A stretch of 64,000 nt of DNA, from positions 33,204,102 through 33,268,101 of the forward strand of contig CM067510.1 of NCBI GenBank assembly GCA_034509495.1, read 5' to 3'. The translations under genes and the position numbers were made by a program. Position 1 is the first letter of the stretch. Every line of letters begins with the position of its first letter. Shown here one piece after another: positions 57,222 through 64,000 of the stretch. Source of the DNA: Acestrorhynchus altus (taxonomy: Eukaryota; Chordata; Actinopteri; Characiformes; Acestrorhynchidae). The notes under the pieces were generated by a model. That model saw only the letters and a program-made list of their open reading frames with translations. It ran no database searches and was not told the DNA's origin.

Positions 57222-57450
57222 AAAGCTTATATTTTTCAATAACATCACTTACATTTGATCATAGAATATCTAAGAGGAGGGAAAAATCATGAACTGACTG
57301 GTATCCGATTACAGCACCACACTGAAATCCATGAAGCTCTTCAGGCCATTCTTTCACAAATGTGTGTAAGAGCAATAGAGCTGCATGATATTGGAATAAG
57401 AACATTATGATATTAACAATAAATATGTTTCATATTGAAATTTTGGGTAA
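57222..57450 (+). repeat. Dispersed repeat, copy 1 of 2
   Basis: TTTTCAATAACATCACTTAC, GATTACAGCACCACACTG and AGAGCTGCATGATATTGGAA match 63255-63470. Confidence 0.6.
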
Positions 57451-57599
57451 AATGAATGACGGGTGGATTTAATCTGCATATATTATCTCCTTGGAGCTGT
57501 AAGTTTCTATCTGACATTTTTTAAATCAAATTTGAGTTCTTTTATCCTTTAGTTTATTCTTTCTCTGTGACGTTATATATGGTGTTATTTAATTTTATC

Positions 57600-57740
57600 T
57601 CCATATATGTCAGTGTCACTATAAAGGCTCTGCTCAGAACGCAGACAGAACCTTGTAGCTCCAATGGGACGAGATCAAAACCATGTAAGGGTTTAGGTTG
57701 AGAACAACAAAGACACGAACCTCAGAGGGAGGACTACGAA
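57600..57740 (+). repeat. Dispersed repeat, copy 1 of 2
   Basis: CTCAGAACGCAGACAGAACC and TTGTAGCTCCAATGGGACGA resemble 62140-62235. Confidence 0.5.
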
Positions 57741-60300
57741 CGATGTGTTTTAATGTGTCTCTGACAATAATCACCCTGTTTGTGCAGGTGTCTCTGATCC
57801 GATGTGTTTTTCTGTAACTGTAACAGAAGACGGTTACTGAATTTTGTATCCTGGTAACAGAACAGTGTTGGATGGATTTTGTTACTGTGCGTCCACTGCT
57901 GCACAGGGCATCACGACATGCTAAATAGGGATTTTATCTTTTGCACACCCTTGGTGATCCTGGTCAATAGGCATGAATGGGTGGCACTATAATAAGTGTA
58001 TAGAACAGATGGACAGGGTATACTGTGCCAGCTCTGTATGATCCCGGTTTGGGATGAATATGAATGTAATTTTGCACCCCTCTGATAAAAATGAAATCAT
58101 TTAAAAACTCGTTTTTTTATTACAAAATACTGAAAGCTTGTTTTAATTGTGTTTGATCTAATACCATTACCAATTAAGCCATTGCATGGCAAAAAAAAAA
58201 AGGATGGCGAGAACCCTGCGGTGTCTCTTTACACCCGAAGAGCAGAATCATCATATCCCTCCAACAGATGACACCAAACAATCCGTAAGAGCTGTGTAAT
58301 TGGATGCCATTAGGCTTATTCTGAGCAGGCAAAATAGAGCCAGTGGTGCTGAGAGCCACCACCTCGGCCCTGCTCGTCTGCTACCCCGCTGCATCCTGGG
58401 TAGGGGACAAAAACGAGACATCCGCCTTCAACCTCTGACACCTTTTTTGGGAAAGGCAGGAGGGTGTTCTATACCACAGCACAGCAGTATAGATAGTCTG
58501 AAGTGTAAACACAAGTATATCTCCCTCACATCTTCTCCGGGGAGCTATAAAAGTTTAGGCGCCACATACAAATGACATGTTCTGCTGGTTTCCTTTGTGA
58601 AAGTTTACAGATTCTGGACAAATAATACGTTTCTATTTATTTGAAACATCAGTTATTGGGGGGGAAACGAAAGCACAATATTGCATATCTATTAAAATGT
58701 GCAGATCCGTGTTTGATACATGCACGTGATGTTTGAATATGCACGTGTGTGTGGTTTTATTTGAGAATCGAATTACTGGGTTAAACCGACCACTGATTTT
58801 CAACAGTCTGTTATTGTGGACGAGGCACTGAATGTGTGCATGAACTGTTTATCTACATTTGATAGGAGTCAGAAATGAGGTCAGGCTGAGACAGCACTGC
58901 CTCTGCCAATGAACAGTTGAACAGTCTAAATAAGGGAGGTGGCTGAGATCTGAGAGAAAACCCAGCGTGGCTGCTGCCACTGTGTACATTACAGCTTGTT
59001 CTGGTCTTACGCCTCGAGGCCCACATGGCTGAGCACTTTCCATAAGACTGAGGGACAGACGAAAAAATGGGAGCGCAAAAATAAGAGCGATTTACATACT
59101 TTTACATTACGACTGTAGTATAGTGTCGTAATGTCCATTAGTCTTATGAGGGAGTGGGAAGAGTTTTCCAACACTGAGTTAAGCCTAACACTCCGTTAAA
59201 GGAATAGTCCCCGTCCTGTTTAACTATATATGAAGCCAATGGTACAAACCCTGCTGTTCCTTCTTAACAAGCACACTTACTATTGAGGTATTGATCCTAA
59301 TACTTAAGAATTATTCATGTTGTGTTGGAGACGGCCCATCCATCCGAGCACTGCCTGTGGGAGCACCGTGACGATCACCCTGAAAGACAACAATGAAAGA
59401 CATTGTATATACGCTCCTGTTCATTTTTATTTATCAATACACACCAGCAAAATTCCATATTCATTGCATGGAATTTCAATACGAATTGTATTACACTCAG
59501 ATACACACTGCACAGTATGTTTCGGAAAGTGGTGCCACCTTGTGACTGCCTGGAGTGACACTGGAGTGTGTATCCAGACAAACAGACACCGGATGCTTAT
59601 TTAAACATTGCCTGAGGCTCCAGAGCAGCTCTCCGCAGAAGGTCAGTGTGTGCATCTGTGTTAGGACACAGCAACACCAAAATCCCCATTCATGCAAGAA
59701 GGACCCAGTCATACTGCTGTACTGGGAACAGTAACAATGCTTGTGATGTCTGGACACGCAGAAGGAACAAGGCCCGTGACCGGCACATGGTGGCAGCACT
59801 TTCTATCACTCTGGATCTTAATCTCACTCTGCAAGCAGCAGAAGGACTTAAATGGGCAAGAGCATTTGATAGATTTTCCTGAATGCTGTGTCACTGTAAT
59901 TTAAAAATAAAAAGCTTGGTCAGGCTGAGTGCCTGTCTTTGCACTGCTGGCATGTCTCGGGTTTCCAGGGGATTCACTGGGGTTCTGAAGAGGCCTGACA
60001 CGCAGATCTAATCACTCCATAGCCGGACGAATCTCACTTGATACAAATTGGCAGCCGAGTTGAGAGTAAACGTGCATAAACTGAACTAATATCACACCTT
60101 TTGCAGGAAGACCACGTGTAAAGTGTGATCAGCATTAGATTAACATGTGCTGGAGCAGATCTGACCCTTGTGCTTCGGTCAGTTGAGAGGCAGGCCAGAC
60201 TTTAGAAGAAGACCCAGTGCAGAGGTCTTCATTTTAGACCACATAACAAAAGGGCTGTTTAATGTATTTAGAAGTGTTGGATTTTGTTGCACACACATGC
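57741..60300. other. Intergenic, no gene recognised
   Basis: Short overlapping frames on both strands (for example 59646-59904) show no known domain, and no splice-linked series was found. Confidence 0.4.
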
Positions 60301-60304
60301 AAAA

Positions 60305-60785
60305 ACTGTGGTGTGTACAGCACGGAGAAAGGGTTCTCCGGTTTAAGGATCCTTTTGAAAGCTAAAGGTTCTAAAGCTTCTTGCCTTTGCCATTAAAAAC
60401 ATTTTAAGGTAATAGTTAATGAATTAGTGAGGTCAGAAGGTGATCTTCACCTGATCACCACCCCACCTCATCCCCCAAAAGTCCCATCTCATCCACAAAG
60501 TACTGTATGGAGCACCATCATTCCAGAGAACACAGTTCCACTGCTCCACAGCTCAGTGTTGGGGGGCTTTATAACCCTCTAGTCCACGCCTGGCATTAGA
60601 CATGGTGCCAGTACAGCCACGTTTGTTTATCCACTCCTATTTCTATTCCTATTCTATTGGCAGTACTTCTCTACAGGGACTAGACAAACTGAGTGTGCAT
60701 TTGCACATTTCTGTCAAATGCATAAAGTAGCTGAACGGATTCATTAGCATGGGTGTCCACAGACTTTTGGACTTTATTGTGTATA
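60305..60785 (+). mobile_element. Repeat fragment and DNA-transposon 3' end
   Basis: 60310-60400 carries a GGTTCT-rich repeat also seen at 61160-61330. 60430-60785 matches the interior and 3' end at 53380-53590 (CAGGGACTAGACAAACTGAG, GTGTCCACAGACTTTTGGAC). Confidence 0.5.
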
Positions 60786-61466
60786 ATTAATGTACTGTGG
60801 TATCGTTCTGGCAAAGCTAAACAAACAGGCTTACGTAGAGGAAGGGCCTCCTGAGGTGGCGACGGAAGAGCAGAACCATGATATTTTCCCTGTTTCTGTG
60901 ATCTCAGGAGAGCCGGACAGCTGTGAGGATTATCACGTGTTTCCTCTTCTGCAATGTGTTTACGGAAGGACGGGGTTCACACGGTCATTTAAAAAGGCCA
61001 TTTGCCACAAGCCTGACTGATATCTCATTCACACGAGCAGAACCAGAGCCAAACCAGAGCTGCTCCAGTCCTCTCCCAGCGTACACACACACACAGATGG
61101 GAAATAGGGACGGGGTGACGTTATTTACAATATGCAATCATACCGGCATTAACGAGATTTCAGAGTAGAGGTTCTTCAATGATTCTTGGATTGAATGCAA
61201 CTTTAGGAAAGATCTGGAGATGAAACGGAACCTTGAGAGAATCTTCTAACAGAAACCTGGTTCTTTACAGAATCGTCCACTGAAAGTCTCTTTAGAAAAC
61301 AAAAAGTGGTTCTTTAATAGGTTTTGGCACTTTTCTCTACCAGTTCTCGAGCCAAGCCTCAGTAGTGATGATCTCGTCTATCAAGCTCTTGCTGCAGTGC
61401 TGCCATGACTATAAAACCAGAGACAGGCCTGTAGCTGGCCAGGGAAATCCCTGTGTGTGTGAGAGA

Positions 61467-61487
61467 GAGAGAGACAGAGGGAGAGAG

Positions 61488-61548
<61 letters not shown>
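61467..61548. repeat. (GA)n microsatellite
   Basis: An AG/GA run with few interruptions. Confidence 0.95.
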
Positions 61549-61549
<1 letters not shown>

Positions 61550-62119
61550 GGTGGAACTTTCAGTTTCCCAGCCAACTGGCACACTGGCCTATACCCTGCT
61601 CCAGTTGCACTCTCTATATTTCGGTCCAAAACACATTGAGGCAGTTGTAGTGTTACTACTGTTAACTACTTCCACATAGTCATTAGCATAGCTATTTAAT
61701 CTCATGCCAGATCGGAAATTATAGCCAAGATTTCAAACCACCAGAGATCCAAATGAATTACAATTGCACATGGCAAGTGGATACAGGCAACCGATATTCG
61801 CAGCAACGCTCCAGTTGAGCTGAAGACGTCAATCACTGGTAAAGAATGTGACGACGTCAAGCAAATACAAGGTGACTTAGGACTTCAGACATCTGGTCCT
61901 TTTAGAGCAATAAGGTTCTTTTCATATTAGTTTAAAGTCCTGCATTAGCCTGTACTCACCTGCCATGTGCCATTCTAATCGACCTGGGTCTCTGGTGGTA
62001 ACCTTGGTTACAATTTAAGTAATATTTATTTGTCATATTGTTTATTAAAATTTATTTGCATATTCTTATTCCGTGACATGATGTGAGATGGCTTTTAAGT
62101 TTGCATTTTAGACATTTCG

Positions 62120-62235
62120 TTTATCTATTTAAGGCTCCACATCTCAGAACTGATCAGAACGCAGATAGAACCTTATAGCTCCAAGTGGACGATCTGACTA
62201 CAGGTGCTTCGGACGTTAGTCTAAGAACACGGACT
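62120..62235 (+). repeat. Dispersed repeat, copy 2 of 2
   Basis: TGATCAGAACGCAGATAGAA and CTTATAGCTCCAAGTGGACG match 57625-57680. Confidence 0.5.
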
Positions 62236-62429
62236 GGTGAGATTGGTATTGATTAAACTCGCAAAGATGTTACAGCCACACCGAGAGGGAAGAGCTAACC
62301 CAGCTGTTACTGACAGCTCCTTTGGTTTTCTCTTGAGCCTGACAACTGAAATGGCATGGTATCTTCAGCATTTGGTCGTCTCATCTTACACCCCGAATTA
62401 TCAGCAACCTGTCTGCTAAAATCATAGGC

Positions 62430-63040
62430 CTACTGGAAATGATGGTGGAACCACAACTGAAACCCTTCTATTACCACATCACAACCATCCAGGTGTCTTG
62501 GTTTCAGCTTCACCACAAACACTTGCCCACCCCTGTATGGTGGTGTGGCAGGCTGCCATTCTTGCCCAATGCTTACAGGCTCACACATCCAGAGGGAAAA
62601 GACCTCTTTTTGGATGCCAACATGAGGGAGGAAAGAGAAACCACCCCTAAGGTTGGCTCCTCTATTTTGTGCCTGCAGGAAAGTGCCAAAACACCTGCTG
62701 CCAGGCCAAGCTACAGAGGCAGGAGGACACCTGATCCTCACGCTGAGACTGAGCTGACCATCTCTGGGGAGCCATGCCCTGGATAGTGAGCAAGCGACTG
62801 GATGACATTACGCAATGTCCTCAGAGGCCTGCGTGAGATCATCATGTGCAGGAGCGGCGCTCTCTGGATACCTGCCATGATTGCAGGCACTGTGGGATGT
62901 GTCAAAGACCGAAGTTACAGCTTGGCAAGGCTATCCTCTTGACAATTGACCAGTCCATGCTCTTCCCACAATCCCTGTTGAAAGACTGGACAAGCTTTAT
63001 TGAGCATTGGCAAAAGTTCTTTTGCAAAAATAAATGCAAT
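62430..63040. other. Unassigned open-frame region
   Basis: Two plus-strand frames (62439-62786, then 62846-63115 in another frame) and one minus-strand frame (62430-62741) cover a compositionally balanced stretch. CHDCRHCGMC near 62873 has a Cys/His pattern, but no family is recognised. It could be a decayed transposase or retrogene, or chance. Confidence 0.2.
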
Positions 63041-63044
63041 ATAT

Positions 63045-63130
63045 GCTATATGGTCAAAAGTATTGGGACACCCAGACATTACATCTACAGGAGCTTCTAT
63101 GACATCCCATTCTGAATCCATAGGTATTAG
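63045..63130 (+). mobile_element. DNA transposon 5' end fragment
   Basis: TATATGGTCAAAAGTATTGG GACACCC followed by ACATTACATCTACAGGAGCT is a terminal motif shared with 48505 and 53195. Confidence 0.5.
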
Positions 63131-63254
63131 TATGGAACTGGTCCTCCCTTTGCAGGTCACTGAATCAGTAGAGTGTTGGAGATTTGGCAACACTGCATGA
63201 TAACGTGGTGTGTCACTCTGCAGCTGAGCTGCTGTAGTTCCTAAACGCCGCCGT

Positions 63255-63470
63255 GTTTCAATAACATCACTCACATTTGATCACAGAATATCTACATTAC
63301 AGCAATGATTTGCTGCAATGGTGGTGTCTGATTACAGCACCACACTGGAATTCAGTACGAATGACCCATTCTTTCATAATTGTTGGTAAAGGACGTAGAG
63401 CTGCATGATATTGGAAAAAACCGACATTGCGATATTATGTTTTTCTGAAATATATATTGCAAAATTAAAA
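63255..63470 (+). repeat. Dispersed repeat, copy 2 of 2
   Basis: It matches 57222-57450. A (TG)n run follows at 63563-63611. Confidence 0.6.
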
Positions 63471-63560
63471 ATTACAGACATTTTCACCAGATTTCCTTTT
63501 GTGTCAAGCAAGTTGTAGTCTGACGTTTATGATTTAATTCGCCTTAGGTGACATTGCACA

Positions 63561-63562
<2 letters not shown>

Positions 63563-63611
<49 letters not shown>
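63563..63611. repeat. (TG)n microsatellite
   Basis: A perfect TG run of about 49 nt. The remaining 390 bp of the window show no gene. Confidence 0.95.
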
Positions 63612-63613
<2 letters not shown>

Positions 63614-64000
63614 CTCCTCCCTAATGCATATACAGTAGGGGTGTTCATACACAGATGGGCTAAATCCCCTCAGTGTCCAACACAAACTGTAAATTGGTTG
63701 TCTTAAAAAGTTATTATATTACAATAATTATAATAAAACGAGGCAGAAATGGCATAAAAAAATAAAAACACACTCCGTACTCACTGTCCAGATTACACAC
63801 CGTAATTTATTTGACTGAAAGGTGGATGCTGTTGTTTTTATCTTTAGTGTGGTAGATGATTAGATCATAAGGATCATAAATGTATTCCAAAATGTATTCT
63901 TCTTTAATTCTGCAAATTCCAGTTTGGAAGCAATCGTGGAAACCAGGCTCTGTGTGTCGGCTGGGTTGTTATATTTGCTCACAAACGTCCAGCACTTACT

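Noticed and set aside
1..64000. Spaced tandem arrays as a CRISPR-like system
   Set aside because: The GC-box arrays are head-to-tail minisatellites without unique spacers, in a vertebrate genome.

Overview
The window is vertebrate nuclear DNA, almost certainly from a teleost fish. Genes are split into short exons with GT-AG introns, CA/TG, GA and TA microsatellites are abundant, and there are many degraded Tc1/mariner-like transposons, tRNA-derived SINE-like repeats and palindromic MITEs. No prokaryotic operon, CRISPR array, tRNA or rRNA gene was seen.

Four protein-coding genes can be read. (1) 68-1372, plus strand: the last three exons of a single-pass membrane protein, best explained as TMEM130. 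(2) 7311-21622, plus: BAIAP2L1 (IRTKS), an I-BAR/SH3 actin regulator, visible in eleven exons but without its first ~70 residues. (3) 26373-41434, plus: a complete TECPR1 in 24 coding exons, 1196 residues, with a likely untranslated first exon ending at 25560. (4) 44035-44589, minus: BHLHA15 (MIST1) in one coding exon, with a probable 5'UTR intron. From memory, human 7q21-22 has the same gene order and relative orientation (TMEM130, BAIAP2L1, TECPR1, then BHLHA15 on the opposite strand). NPTX2 and BRI3, which lie among them in human, were not found here.

Layout: 1-1640 TMEM130 end; 1640-7310 repeats (SINE, inverted piggyBac-like tails, GC-box minisatellite, fold-back MITE, Tc1 relic); 7311-22325 BAIAP2L1 with transposon-filled introns; 22325-25440 intergenic (LINE end, SINEs, Tc1 relics); 25440-43320 TECPR1 with promoter and a long 3' region; 43320-44034 a gap between convergent gene ends; 44035-45460 BHLHA15 and its promoter side; 45460-64000 about 18.5 kb with no recognisable gene, made of simple repeats, two long GC-box minisatellites, a 340 bp GAA tract and DNA-transposon fragments.

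The genes do not form a pathway. TECPR1 links damaged or pathogen-containing membranes to the LC3 lipidation machinery. BAIAP2L1 couples membrane curvature to actin. BHLHA15 is a secretory-cell transcription factor. The most unusual structure is a dispersed family of 52 bp GC-box minisatellites, about 40 units at six sites in both orientations, four of them attached to a piggyBac-like non-autonomous element. I found no convincing new multi-gene system.
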